Assembly: GCA_023415305.1 (NCBI GenBank)
Contig: JAEZKZ010000059.1
Location: 1 to 19,265 of the forward strand
DNA from: Bacillota bacterium
GTDB taxonomy: Bacteria > Bacillota > Clostridia > Acetivibrionales > DSM-1351
Reading direction: 5' to 3'
Length of the DNA stretch: 19,265 nucleotides
Shown: positions 1 through 7,058 of the stretch, one piece after another
Layout of the letters: each line of letters starts with the position of its first letter
How positions within the stretch are numbered: the stretch's first letter is position 1
Position numbers and translations under genes: made by a program
The notes under the pieces: model-generated
The model's database searches: none
Told to the model about the DNA's origin: nothing
Seen by the model: only the letters and a program-made list of their open reading frames with translations

Positions 1-399
1 AAACTTCAGATTCCTGCGGGGAAAGCAACTCCGGCTCCACCGGTTGGACCAGCTTTAGGACAGCACGGCGTTAACATTATGGGTTTTTGTAAGGAATTCA
101 ACGAAAGAACAGCAAACGACCCCCGACTAATTATCCCTGTTGTAATAACAGTTTATGCTGACAGATCTTTCTCCTTCATCACAAAGACTCCTCCAGCAGC
201 TGTTCTTCTGAAAAAAGCATGCAAGATTGAAAGCGGCTCTGGTAAGCCAAACAAGGACAAAGTTGCAAAGATAACTAAGGAAGAAGTTCGTAAAATTGCA
301 GAAATGAAGATGCCAGACTTAAATGCGGCAAGTGTTGATGCGGCAGCAAGTATGATTGCTGGTACAGCTCGCAGCATGGGTATCGTAGTAATAGACTAG
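1..399 (+). CDS. rplK: 50S ribosomal protein L11 (5'-truncated by window edge)
   Basis: Large-subunit protein L11 forms the GTPase-associated centre with 23S rRNA and the L10/L12 stalk. The reading frame is open from base 1, beginning KLQIPAGKATPAPPVGPALG, the proline-rich N-terminal domain signature of L11, and runs to TAG at 397-399. That gives 132 codons against about 141 in complete L11, so roughly the first nine residues lie left of the window. The C-terminal RNA-binding domain is intact, with the typical ending in which the SMGIVV motif precedes the stop. The ATG at 79 is internal (the Met of NIMGFCKEFN) and is not the start. The gene is followed by rplA at 487 in the standard L11-L1 arrangement. 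Identification is secure. Confidence 0.97.
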   Translation, partial: KLQIPAGKATPAPPVGPALGQHGVNIMGFCKEFNERTANDPRLIIPVVITVYADRSFSFITKTPPAAVLLKKACKIESGSGKPNKDKVAKITKEEVRKIAEMKMPDLNAASVDAAASMIAGTARSMGIVVID

Positions 400-431
400 T
401 ATCCTCTTATTTGAATTACTAGTTTCAGTTC

Positions 432-470
432 GTGGGAGGAAACCAAGGGTTTCCGACAATAATCAACCAC
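432..470 (+). promoter_or_regulatory. Probable L1-binding mRNA hairpin upstream of rplA
   Basis: A perfect 7-bp stem GGAAACC (438-444) / GGTTTCC (448-454) with loop AAG sits inside a closing GTGG (432-435) / CCAC (467-470) helix. The asymmetric internal loop reads GA on the 5' side and GACAATAATCAA on the 3' side. The GTGGGAGG...CCAC layout resembles the L1-binding element of 23S rRNA (helices 76-77 region), which L1 operons commonly mimic for feedback control. The AAGGAG ribosome binding site of rplA begins at 473, three bases after the structure, so bound L1 could block initiation. The role is inferred from structure and position. Confidence 0.6.
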
Positions 471-486
471 TTAAGGAGTGTGACAT

Positions 487-1182
487 ATGTTTAGAGGAAA
501 GAAGTATCAAGAAAGCTCAAAACTTATTGATAGACAAAAGCTTCATGATCCTGCAGAAGCTCTCGATCTTACTCAGAAAACTGCAAAAGCTAAGTTTGAT
601 GAGACTGTAGAGGTTCATATAAAGCTTGGTGTTGACTCCAGACATGCAGACCAGCAGGTTAGAGGTGCGGTAGTACTTCCTCACGGAACCGGTAAAAAGG
701 TTAGAGTGTTGGTATTTGCAAAGGGAGACAAGGCAAAGGAAGCTGAACAGGCCGGTGCTGAATTCGTTGGTGCTGAAGAATTGGTAACAAAGATTCAGAA
801 TGAAAACTGGTTTGAATATGATGTAGTAGTTGCAACCCCTGATATGATGGGTGTTGTTGGTAGATTAGGTAAGGTGCTTGGTCCTAAGGGACTTATGCCA
901 AACCCAAAAGCAGGTACTGTATCAATGGACGTGGGAAGAGCTATCGCTGATATCAAGGCCGGTAAAATTGAGTACAGACTTGACAAGACAAATATTATTC
1001 ACTGTCCAATAGGAAAGGTTTCCTTTGGTACAGAGAAGCTTATGGACAACTTCCATACACTTCTTGGAGCAGTGGTTAAGGCTAAGCCTGCAGCTGCAAA
1101 GGGACAATACTTGAAGAGCGTTGTAGTTTCTTCAACTATGGGACCTGGTATCAAAATCAACCCAATCAAGGTTGTTGAATAA
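487..1182 (+). CDS. rplA: 50S ribosomal protein L1
   Basis: L1 forms the mobile L1 stalk that helps release deacylated tRNA from the E site, and in many bacteria it represses its own mRNA. The 231-residue length is normal for the family. Recognisable stretches are RGAVVLPHGTGKKVRVLVFA near residues 60-80, MMGVVGRLGKVLGPKGLMPN around 120-140 and the C-terminal SSTMGPGIKI. The ATG at 487 follows AAGGAG (473-478) with eight bases of spacing. The gene lies 87 bp after rplK and just downstream of the L1-site-like hairpin, and is followed by the L10 leader region. Nothing unusual is seen in the protein. Confidence 0.98.
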   Translation: MFRGKKYQESSKLIDRQKLHDPAEALDLTQKTAKAKFDETVEVHIKLGVDSRHADQQVRGAVVLPHGTGKKVRVLVFAKGDKAKEAEQAGAEFVGAEELVTKIQNENWFEYDVVVATPDMMGVVGRLGKVLGPKGLMPNPKAGTVSMDVGRAIADIKAGKIEYRLDKTNIIHCPIGKVSFGTEKLMDNFHTLLGAVVKAKPAAAKGQYLKSVVVSSTMGPGIKINPIKVVE

Positions 1183-1211
1183 TAAGACTAGTTGACTTCT
1201 AAAAAAGGTAC

Positions 1212-1240
1212 TTTACAAATTGCTTGTTTAGTATTATTAT
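1212..1240 (+). promoter_or_regulatory. Candidate promoter for rplJ-rplL
   Basis: TTTACA (1212-1217) and TATTAT (1235-1240) are separated by exactly 17 bases. Each differs from the sigma-A consensus by one base. The site lies 30 bp after the rplA stop and just before the folded leader, as expected for independent transcription of the L10-L12 unit. Overlapping AT-rich hexamers (TATTAT at 1232, TATAAA at 1240) make the precise -10 uncertain. Confidence 0.55.
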
Positions 1241-1245
1241 ATAAA

Positions 1246-1479
1246 GGTCAAGCGTGATGACCATATTGAAATACGTTTCAATAGTCTATATCGTAAAATA
1301 AAGTAAGCCATAGACAGTGGGAGCTGATGTTCTTAGAACAGAGGCCTAACAGATGTTATTATCTTCCCGCCGAGGTTGTGATTGTGGATTGTAATGCAAT
1401 TCACGAGTTAATAAAGGTAATCGAGTTTCTAAATTATAGATGAACTATGATAACTAAGTTAACTTCATGATGGTTAATC
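1246..1479 (+). ncRNA. L10 leader (autoregulatory mRNA leader of rplJ-rplL)
   Basis: The segment around 1306-1376 matches the L10 leader pattern: an AGACAG-containing strand (1313-1317), a stem GTGGGA (1317-1322) / TCCCGC (1365-1370, one G-U pair) and the CCGAGG tail (1370-1375). In Bacillota this RNA binds the L10(L12)4 complex and sets read-through of a downstream terminator. Upstream are two further hairpins: GGTCA (1246-1250) / TGACC (1258-1262), and a perfect 7-bp ATTGAAA (1265-1271) / TTTCAAT (1276-1282) capped by a TACG tetraloop. The leader ends at the terminator starting at 1481. Family assignment is by pattern recognition of the conserved core, not by a covariance search. Confidence 0.8.
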
Positions 1480-1480
1480 A

Positions 1481-1521
1481 CCCTTTGTATGTCTGTGTGC
1501 TTACAAAGGGTTTTTTATTTT
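1481..1521 (+). terminator. Attenuator terminator of the L10 leader
   Basis: A perfect 9-bp stem CCCTTTGTA (1481-1489) / TACAAAGGG (1502-1510) with a 12-nt loop is followed directly by TTTTTTATTTT. It lies 60 bp before the rplJ start, where the L10-leader attenuator of Bacillota is found. AAAGG at 1413-1417 could compete for the CCTTT of the 5' arm and act in an antiterminator, though the alternative fold is only partly convincing by eye. Confidence 0.85.
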
Positions 1522-1566
1522 AGGTGAAAAATTAACTTTAGTATATTTTTCTTACTAAACCGCAAA

Positions 1567-1572
1567 AGGAGG
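1567..1572 (+). promoter_or_regulatory. Shine-Dalgarno that fixes the rplJ start
   Basis: AGGAGG at 1567-1572 is followed eight bases later by TTG at 1581. The in-frame GTG at 1572 overlaps the ribosome binding site and so cannot be the start. Confidence 0.8.
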
Positions 1573-1580
1573 TGGATGTT

Positions 1581-2114
1581 TTGCCTAGTAACAAAATACT
1601 TGAACAAAAGAAGCAGGTAGTTGCTGAATTAACTGAGAAAGTTAAAGCTGCACAAACAATTGTATTGGCTGATTACAGAGGTTTAACCGTTGAGCAGGAT
1701 ACAGAATTGAGAAATGCTTTAAGAGCGGCTGGTGTTGAATATAGAGTAGTTAAAAATACATTAACCAGTTTTGCTATGAAGGAAAACGGACTCGAAGGAC
1801 TGGATCCTTACTTGAATGGTCCTACTGCAATGGCAATCAGTTCTACTGATGCTGTGGCACCTGCAAAAGTTCTTTCAGAATTTGCCAAGAAGTTCGAAAA
1901 GCTCGAACTCAAGGTTGGTGTTGTTGAGGGTAAGGTAATTGATATTGATGGAATCAAAGCTCTTGCTGAATTGCCATCACGTGAAGTCCTTATCTCTAAG
2001 GTATTGGGAAGCTTCAATGCTCCTATTTCCGGCTTCGTAAATGTTTTGAACGGAAATATGAGAGGTTTGGTTGTAGCATTAAATGCTATTGCTGAACAAA
2101 AAGCAAATGCTTAA
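1581..2114 (+). CDS. rplJ: 50S ribosomal protein L10
   Basis: L10 anchors dimers of L7/L12 to the GTPase-associated centre, and with L12 it binds its own leader RNA. The start is taken as TTG 1581, giving 177 residues beginning MPSNKILEQKKQVVAEL, consistent with the family length of about 165-175. Typical features are IVLADYRGLTVEQ near residues 32-44, the VKNTL motif near 60 and SREVLISKVLGSFNAPISGF near 137-156. The C-terminal helix that binds L12 ends in AIAEQKANA. The gene is separated from rplL by 89 AT-rich bases with no terminator, so the two are co-transcribed. A TTG start on an abundant ribosomal protein may contribute to balancing L10 against L12. Confidence 0.96.
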   Translation: MPSNKILEQKKQVVAELTEKVKAAQTIVLADYRGLTVEQDTELRNALRAAGVEYRVVKNTLTSFAMKENGLEGLDPYLNGPTAMAISSTDAVAPAKVLSEFAKKFEKLELKVGVVEGKVIDIDGIKALAELPSREVLISKVLGSFNAPISGFVNVLNGNMRGLVVALNAIAEQKANA

Positions 2115-2203
2115 AATTAATTTTATTTAATTATAAAACTAATTTAATATGTTGATTTAAAACTAAAAATCTTAATTAAAAATTATTTGGAGGTAATTAT
2201 ACA

Positions 2204-2587
2204 ATGGCTAGCGAAAAAGTAACAAAATTAATCGAAGACGTAAAGGCTTTAACAGTATTAGAATTATCAGAACTCGTAAAGGCTCTTGAAGAAGAGTTTG
2301 GAGTATCAGCAGCAGCTCCTGTAGCAGTTGCAGCAGCACCAGCAGCAGGCGGAGCAGCAGCTCCAGCTGAAGAAAAGACTGAATTCAATGTTATATTGAA
2401 GGACGTTGGAGCAGATAAGATCAAGGTTATCAAAGTTGTTAGAGAAGCAACTGGTCTTGGTTTGAAAGAAGCTAAGGATCTCGTTGACGGAGCTCCTAAG
2501 ACTATCAAAGAAAACGTTTCAAAGGACGAAGCTGCAGCTCTTGAAGCTAAGTTCAAGGAAGTTGGAGCAACACTTGAAATCAAATAA
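2204..2587 (+). CDS. rplL: 50S ribosomal protein L7/L12
   Basis: This is the multi-copy stalk protein that recruits translation factors. The 127 residues show the three standard parts: an N-terminal dimerisation helix pair (MASEKVTKLIEDVKALTVLE), an Ala/Pro/Gly hinge around residues 35-57 and a C-terminal factor-binding domain with KIKVIKVVREATGLGLKEAK near 78-97. TTTGGAGG (2186-2193) precedes the ATG at good spacing. A Rho-independent terminator follows at 2641-2679, ending this transcription unit before the long gap to rpoB. Confidence 0.98.
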   Translation: MASEKVTKLIEDVKALTVLELSELVKALEEEFGVSAAAPVAVAAAPAAGGAAAPAEEKTEFNVILKDVGADKIKVIKVVREATGLGLKEAKDLVDGAPKTIKENVSKDEAAALEAKFKEVGATLEIK

Positions 2588-2636
2588 TATTGATCTCAAA
2601 CTGAAACTCGTCGGGTAAACCGGGATTTCAGAATTG

Positions 2637-2679
2637 AAAAAGAGGCTACTCGAGATAGTTGAGAGTGGCCTCTTTTTTT
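2637..2679 (+). terminator. Rho-independent terminator after rplL
   Basis: An 11-bp stem AGAGGCTACTC (2641-2651) / GAGTGGCCTCT (2663-2673, one G-U pair) with an 11-nt loop is followed by seven T (2673-2679) and preceded by AAAA. It lies 54 bp after the rplL stop. It could terminate fully or act as an rplL/rpoBC attenuator that sets lower polymerase-subunit expression. Confidence 0.9.
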
Positions 2680-2745
2680 AAAAAACGGTTGTTCCTTTAA
2701 TATTAAGAATAATAGCATGGTAAATGTATGTAAAAAACAAAACAA

Positions 2746-2769
2746 AAAACGTATTTATTAATACGTTTT
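2746..2769 (-). terminator. Terminator-like perfect inverted repeat, minus-strand orientation
   Basis: AAAACGTATT (2746-2755) and AATACGTTTT (2760-2769) form a perfect 10-bp stem with loop TATT. Read on the minus strand the stem runs into a T-rich tract (complement of the A-rich 2732-2749), the layout of an intrinsic terminator for transcripts coming from the rpoB side. On the plus strand no T-tract follows beyond the stem. It may stop antisense RNA, or be a chance product of AT-rich DNA. Confidence 0.35.
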
Positions 2770-2774
2770 GACGA

Positions 2775-2803
2775 TTGACAAGCAGTAGCAACTATGATAT
2801 CAT
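2775..2803 (+). promoter_or_regulatory. Candidate distal promoter for rpoB-rpoC
   Basis: A perfect -35 TTGACA (2775-2780) is followed after 17 bases by TATCAT (2798-2803). It lies just downstream of the rplL terminator and would start RNA near 2810, about 490 nt before rpoB. Overlapping alternatives for the -10 exist (TATGAT at 2793, TTATAC at 2803). Confidence 0.45.
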
Positions 2804-3182
2804 TATACACTGCATTAAAATTGTGTTATTATACCCCAAAGGGAAATATCGCTTTTTACTTAATAATTATAGCATGAGCTGTAATAAAAATGCAACATTA
2901 CGAATAAATAAGACAAAAATTGCTAATAATATTTTAATGTCTGCAACTCTGTAAAAATACTGGGTAATAGTTTGTAACTATAGGTTCAGTATGCGTATTT
3001 TTGAAAATTATATACAACTTAAATACCGGATAAAGTTACGTGCTGGCATACCGGATTTAAGGCACAGTACCAATAATTAGTATTTTTGATTAAGCCCTTT
3101 ATTAGTACTGACAGCTTACGTGTTTTGATTTTTAATTTCTCATAATATAATTCTAATTATGCGAAATTTTAAAATATTCCCA

Positions 3183-3267
3183 AAGAATCTGACAAGTAAA
3201 ATTGAATTTGAATTCATTATGACATTCTATCATAATATGGTCAAAATAATTTAGAGGTCGGATTCTT
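3183..3267 (+). repeat. Long-range inverted repeat just upstream of rpoB
   Basis: AAGAATCTGAC (3183-3193) can pair over all 11 positions with GTCGGATTCTT (3257-3267), with one G-U pair. The enclosed 63 bases contain the proximal promoter candidate and a 7-bp palindrome. In a transcript from the distal promoter it would fold as a closed stem ending 19 bases before the rpoB ribosome binding site AGGTGA (3287-3292). Confidence 0.5.
3208..3236 (+). promoter_or_regulatory. Candidate proximal promoter for rpoB-rpoC, overlapping a palindrome
   Basis: TTGAAT (3208-3213) and CATAAT (3231-3236) are 17 bases apart. The -10 is part of a perfect 7-bp inverted repeat ATTATGA (3216-3222) / TCATAAT (3230-3236) with a 7-base spacer, which could be a regulator site. 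The whole element is enclosed by a long-range stem, 3183-3193 with 3257-3267. Confidence 0.35.
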
Positions 3268-3299
3268 GTTAAGTCATAAGTTTATGAGGTGATATAAAT

Positions 3300-6200
3300 A
3301 TGGTACAACCCGTAAAATTGGGTAGAAACACCAGGATGAGTTACTCCAGAATTCAAGAAGTCGTGGAAATGCCAAACCTGATAGAGGTTCAGAAGAATTC
3401 CTATCAATGGTTTTTGGATGAAGGTCTCAGAGAAGTTTTCAGAGATATATCTCCAATAATGGACTATACAGGGAATCTGATTTTGGATTTTGTTGATTAC
3501 TCGCTTGATGATACACCAAAGTATAGTGTTGAAGAGTGCAAGGAGAGAGACACTACATACTCTGCTCCGCTGAAAGCGAAGGTAAGATTAATTAACAAGG
3601 AATCCGGAGAAGTTAAGGAACAGGAAATCTTTATGGGTGATTTCCCTCTGATGACAGACAACGGTACCTTTATAATTAATGGTGCAGAGCGTGTTATAGT
3701 AAGTCAGCTGGTCAGATCTCCTGGTATTTACTATTCAATGAAGTTTGACCGTGTAGGTAAAAAGTTGTACTCGAATACAGTAATCCCTAACAGGGGTGCA
3801 TGGCTTGAATATGAGACAGATTCCAATGATATCCTGTCAGTTAGAATTGACAGAACCAGGAAGCTGCCTCTTACAGTGCTTTTAAGAGCTTTAGGCTATG
3901 GTACTGATTACGAGATTACTCAATTGCTAGGTGAAGATGAAAGAATCCTCGCTACCATTCAAAAGGACAATGCAAAAACAAGTGAGGAAGGTCTTTTGGA
4001 AATATACAAGAGACTAAGACCTGGTGAACCTCCAACTGTTGATAGCGCAAAAACATTATTAAATAGCTTATTCTTCGACCCTAAAAGATATGATCTAGCC
4101 AAATTTGGTAGATTTAAATTTAATAAAAAGCTCTCATTAGCAAACATGATCATCGGGCAGATTGCAGCTGAAAACATTGTGTCTGTTGAAACAGGTGAAG
4201 TATTGGTTGAAGCCGGTGAACTGATAAGCAGGGAAAAGGCCGAATTAGTTCAGAATTCCGGCGTAAACGTTGTATTTGTTACGGTTGAAGGTAAATCCAT
4301 CAAGGTAATAGGAAACAACACTGTTGACATAAGATCGTTTGTAGAGTTTGATGTTACGGATATAGGCATAACCGAAAAGGTTCAATATACTGTTTTAAAA
4401 GAAATACTTGATAACAACAGCGGAAGAGATCAGATTAAGAAGGCTCTTTCTGAAAGAATCAATGATCTGATTCCAAAGCATATTACTGTCGAGGATATCA
4501 TCTCCTCAATAAATTATATAATCAATCTTGATTATGGAATAGGTACCATAGATGATATAGACCATTTAGGAAACAGAAGACTTCGTTCAGTGGGCGAATT
4601 GCTTCAGAACCAGTTCAGAATTGGTCTATCCAGAATGGAAAGAGTTGTAAGAGAAAGAATGACTATTCAGGATATAGACATTGTTACTCCGCAGGCTCTT
4701 ATAAATATCAGACCTGTTGCTGCATCAATTAAAGAATTCTTTGGAAGCAGCCAGTTGTCACAGTTTATGGATCAGACCAACCCTCTCGCCGAATTGACTC
4801 ACAAGAGAAGATTAAGTGCGTTGGGTCCCGGTGGTTTGAGCAGAGAAAGAGCGGGCTTCGAAGTCCGTGACGTTCACCACTCTCACTATGGTCGTATGTG
4901 TCCTATAGAAACTCCTGAAGGACCAAACATCGGTTTGATAGGTTCTTTAAGTACCTATGCAAGGGTTAACGAGTATGGTTTTATTGAAACACCTTATAGA
5001 GTAGTTGACAAGGAAAACAGAAGAGTTACAGACAAGATAGTATATCTTACAGCTGACGTTGAAGACCCATTCATTGTGGCACAGGCTACAGAGCCTCTGG
5101 ATGATGAGGGACATTTTATCTCAAACAAGGCAATTGCAAGATACAAACATGAAATATTGGAGTTTGAAAGCAATAAAGTGGACTATATGGATGTATCTCC
5201 AAAGCAGATGGTTTCTGTTGCAACTGCAATGATTCCATTCCTTGAGAATGACGATGCCAACCGTGCCCTCATGGGTTCAAACATGCAGCGTCAGGCTGTT
5301 CCACTGATAAAGGCTGATTCTCCTATAGTTGGTACAGGTATAGAATACACAGCTGCAAGAGATTCAGGTGTTTGTGTAATAGCTAGAAATGCAGGTGTAG
5401 TTGACAAGGTATCTGCAAACGAAATCACAATTAAAACAAAGAATGGTCAGAAGGATGTTTACAAACTTCTTAAATACATGCGTTCAAATCAGGGTACCTG
5501 CTTGAACCAGAGACCTATCGTAAGAAAGGGCGAAATAGTTGAGAAGGGCGATATTATCGCTGATGGTCCTTCAACAGATAATGGTGAAATTGCACTCGGA
5601 AGAAATATTCTCATAGGCTTCATGACCTGGGAAGGATATAACTACGAGGATGCTATTCTTATAAATGAGAAGCTTGTTAAGGAAGACGTATATACTTCAA
5701 TCCATATTGAAGAATATGAAGCTGAGTCCAGAGATACAAAGCTTGGGCCTGAAGAGATCACGCGAGATATCCCAAATGTTGGTGAAGAAGCGTTAAAGGA
5801 CCTTGACGACAGAGGAATAATCAGAATAGGTGCTGAGGTCCGTTCTGGTGATATACTTGTTGGTAAGGTTACTCCTAAGGGAGAGACCGAGCTTACAGCC
5901 GAGGAACGCTTATTGAGAGCAATATTCGGTGAAAAGGCAAGAGAAGTTCGTGATACTTCCCTGAGAGTACCTCATGGTGAATCAGGTATTATAGTGGACG
6001 TTAAGGTATTTACCCGTGAGAATGGCGATGAGCTGCCACCCGGAGTAAATCAGTTGGTTAGATGTTATATTGCTCAGAAGAGAAAGATATCCGTTGGAGA
6101 TAAGATGGCCGGAAGACACGGTAACAAGGGTGTTATTTCAAGAATACTCCCTGAAGAAGATATGCCGTTCCTTCCTGACGGAACTCCTTTGGAGATAGTT

Positions 6201-7040
6201 CTTAATCCTCTCGGCGTTCCTTCACGTATGAATATCGGTCAGGTACTTGAAGTCCATCTTGGCTTTGCGGCTAAAGCATTGGGCTGGAAGATTGCAACAC
6301 CTGTATTTGACGGTGCAACGGAAGAAGATATCAGAGATACATTAATAAGGGCTGGAAAAGATCCTGATGGTAAAACCGTGCTATATGACGGTAGAACCGG
6401 TGATCCGTTTGACAATAGAGTAACAGTAGGGTACATGTATTACCTGAAACTTGCCCATCTTGTTGATGACAAGATACATGCTCGTTCTACAGGTCCATAC
6501 TCACTCGTAACTCAGCAGCCTCTTGGAGGTAAAGCTCAGTTCGGTGGACAGAGATTCGGAGAAATGGAAGTTTGGGCGCTGGAGGCATATGGCGCTGCGT
6601 ATACACTGCAGGAAATTCTTACTGTTAAGTCAGATGATGTTGTAGGTAGAGTAAAAACCTATGAATCTATTGTTAAGGGTGAAAACATTCCTGAGCCTGG
6701 AATACCTGAGTCCTTTAAAGTTCTTATCAAAGAACTTCAGAGTCTTGCCCTTGATGTTAAGGTATACTCTGAAGAACAGGGAGAAATTGCAATTAAGGAA
6801 TCGGTTGATGACGATCTTGAAGAACTCAATGTAAACATTGAGGGCAGAGAAGATGAAGTTATCATAACAAATGATTTCGATGATGACTTGAGAGATGATG
6901 TGCTTGAGGATGATCTGGACATTGATGATCTCGATATCGGAAGCATCAGTACAGGAGATAATCTTGAAGAAGAACTGACCGACGAATTATTTGCTGATGA
7001 CGAGGATTTAAGTAATGACTTTGACGACGAGGATTTTTAA
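3300..7040 (+). CDS. rpoB: DNA-directed RNA polymerase subunit beta
   Basis: This is the beta subunit of RNA polymerase, which forms half of the active-site cleft. The 1246-residue protein starts at ATG 3300, seven bases after AGGTGA (3287-3292). It contains the rifampicin-binding region from about residue 482 (GSSQLSQFMDQTNPLAELTH and the following KRRLSALGPGGLSRERAG), in which the Asp, His and Ser corresponding to E. coli 516, 526 and 531 are all wild type, so sensitivity is predicted. Also seen are CPIETPEGPNIGLI, the GDKMAGRHGNKGVIS motif near residue 931 and the C-terminal GGKAQFGGQRFGEMEVWALE that contacts beta'. The last 80 residues (1167-1246) form a strongly acidic tail with 38 Asp/Glu and two Arg. 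Translation of rpoC begins 18 bp downstream. Confidence 0.99.
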   Translation: MVQPVKLGRNTRMSYSRIQEVVEMPNLIEVQKNSYQWFLDEGLREVFRDISPIMDYTGNLILDFVDYSLDDTPKYSVEECKERDTTYSAPLKAKVRLINKESGEVKEQEIFMGDFPLMTDNGTFIINGAERVIVSQLVRSPGIYYSMKFDRVGKKLYSNTVIPNRGAWLEYETDSNDILSVRIDRTRKLPLTVLLRALGYGTDYEITQLLGEDERILATIQKDNAKTSEEGLLEIYKRLRPGEPPTVDSAKTLLNSLFFDPKRYDLAKFGRFKFNKKLSLANMIIGQIAAENIVSVETGEVLVEAGELISREKAELVQNSGVNVVFVTVEGKSIKVIGNNTVDIRSFVEFDVTDIGITEKVQYTVLKEILDNNSGRDQIKKALSERINDLIPKHITVEDIISSINYIINLDYGIGTIDDIDHLGNRRLRSVGELLQNQFRIGLSRMERVVRERMTIQDIDIVTPQALINIRPVAASIKEFFGSSQLSQFMDQTNPLAELTHKRRLSALGPGGLSRERAGFEVRDVHHSHYGRMCPIETPEGPNIGLIGSLSTYARVNEYGFIETPYRVVDKENRRVTDKIVYLTADVEDPFIVAQATEPLDDEGHFISNKAIARYKHEILEFESNKVDYMDVSPKQMVSVATAMIPFLENDDANRALMGSNMQRQAVPLIKADSPIVGTGIEYTAARDSGVCVIARNAGVVDKVSANEITIKTKNGQKDVYKLLKYMRSNQGTCLNQRPIVRKGEIVEKGDIIADGPSTDNGEIALGRNILIGFMTWEGYNYEDAILINEKLVKEDVYTSIHIEEYEAESRDTKLGPEEITRDIPNVGEEALKDLDDRGIIRIGAEVRSGDILVGKVTPKGETELTAEERLLRAIFGEKAREVRDTSLRVPHGESGIIVDVKVFTRENGDELPPGVNQLVRCYIAQKRKISVGDKMAGRHGNKGVISRILPEEDMPFLPDGTPLEIVLNPLGVPSRMNIGQVLEVHLGFAAKALGWKIATPVFDGATEEDIRDTLIRAGKDPDGKTVLYDGRTGDPFDNRVTVGYMYYLKLAHLVDDKIHARSTGPYSLVTQQPLGGKAQFGGQRFGEMEVWALEAYGAAYTLQEILTVKSDDVVGRVKTYESIVKGENIPEPGIPESFKVLIKELQSLALDVKVYSEEQGEIAIKESVDDDLEELNVNIEGREDEVIITNDFDDDLRDDVLEDDLDIDDLDIGSISTGDNLEEELTDELFADDEDLSNDFDDEDF

Positions 7041-7058
7041 GGAAGGGAGATAAGCTAT

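Larger units (their letters stand above)
2680..3299 (+). other. Long AT-rich, hairpin-dense gap upstream of rpoB
   Basis: No convincing gene lies in these 620 bases. Besides the candidate promoters listed separately there is an 8-bp stem ATTATAGC (2866-2873) / GCTGTAAT (2878-2885, one G-U). A second pairs AAAAATAC (2953-2960) with GTATTTTT (2995-3002) or, alternatively, TACTG (2958-2962) with CAGTA (2987-2991). A third is CAGTAC-C-AATAA (3065-3076) / TTATT-A-GTACTG (3099-3110), and a fourth AATTTC-T-CATAAT (3134-3146) / ATTATG-C-GAAATT (3156-3168). ATACCGGAT is directly repeated near 3024 and 3048. If transcription starts near 2810 this is a leader of about 490 nt. Function is not known. Confidence 0.5.

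Noticed and set aside
2197..2583. 128-codon open frame antisense to rplL
   Set aside because: It is a Ser/Ala/Thr-rich shadow produced by the codon usage and Ala-rich hinge of rplL; no ribosome binding site and no family resemblance.
2601..2631. CTGAAA / TTTCAG hairpin after rplL as a separate terminator
   Set aside because: Inner pairing is broken by mismatches and no T-tract follows; the canonical terminator is at 2641-2679.
2874..2954. 26-codon ORF (MSCNKNATLR...) in the rplL-rpoB gap
   Set aside because: No ribosome binding site precedes the ATG and the composition matches random AT-rich DNA.
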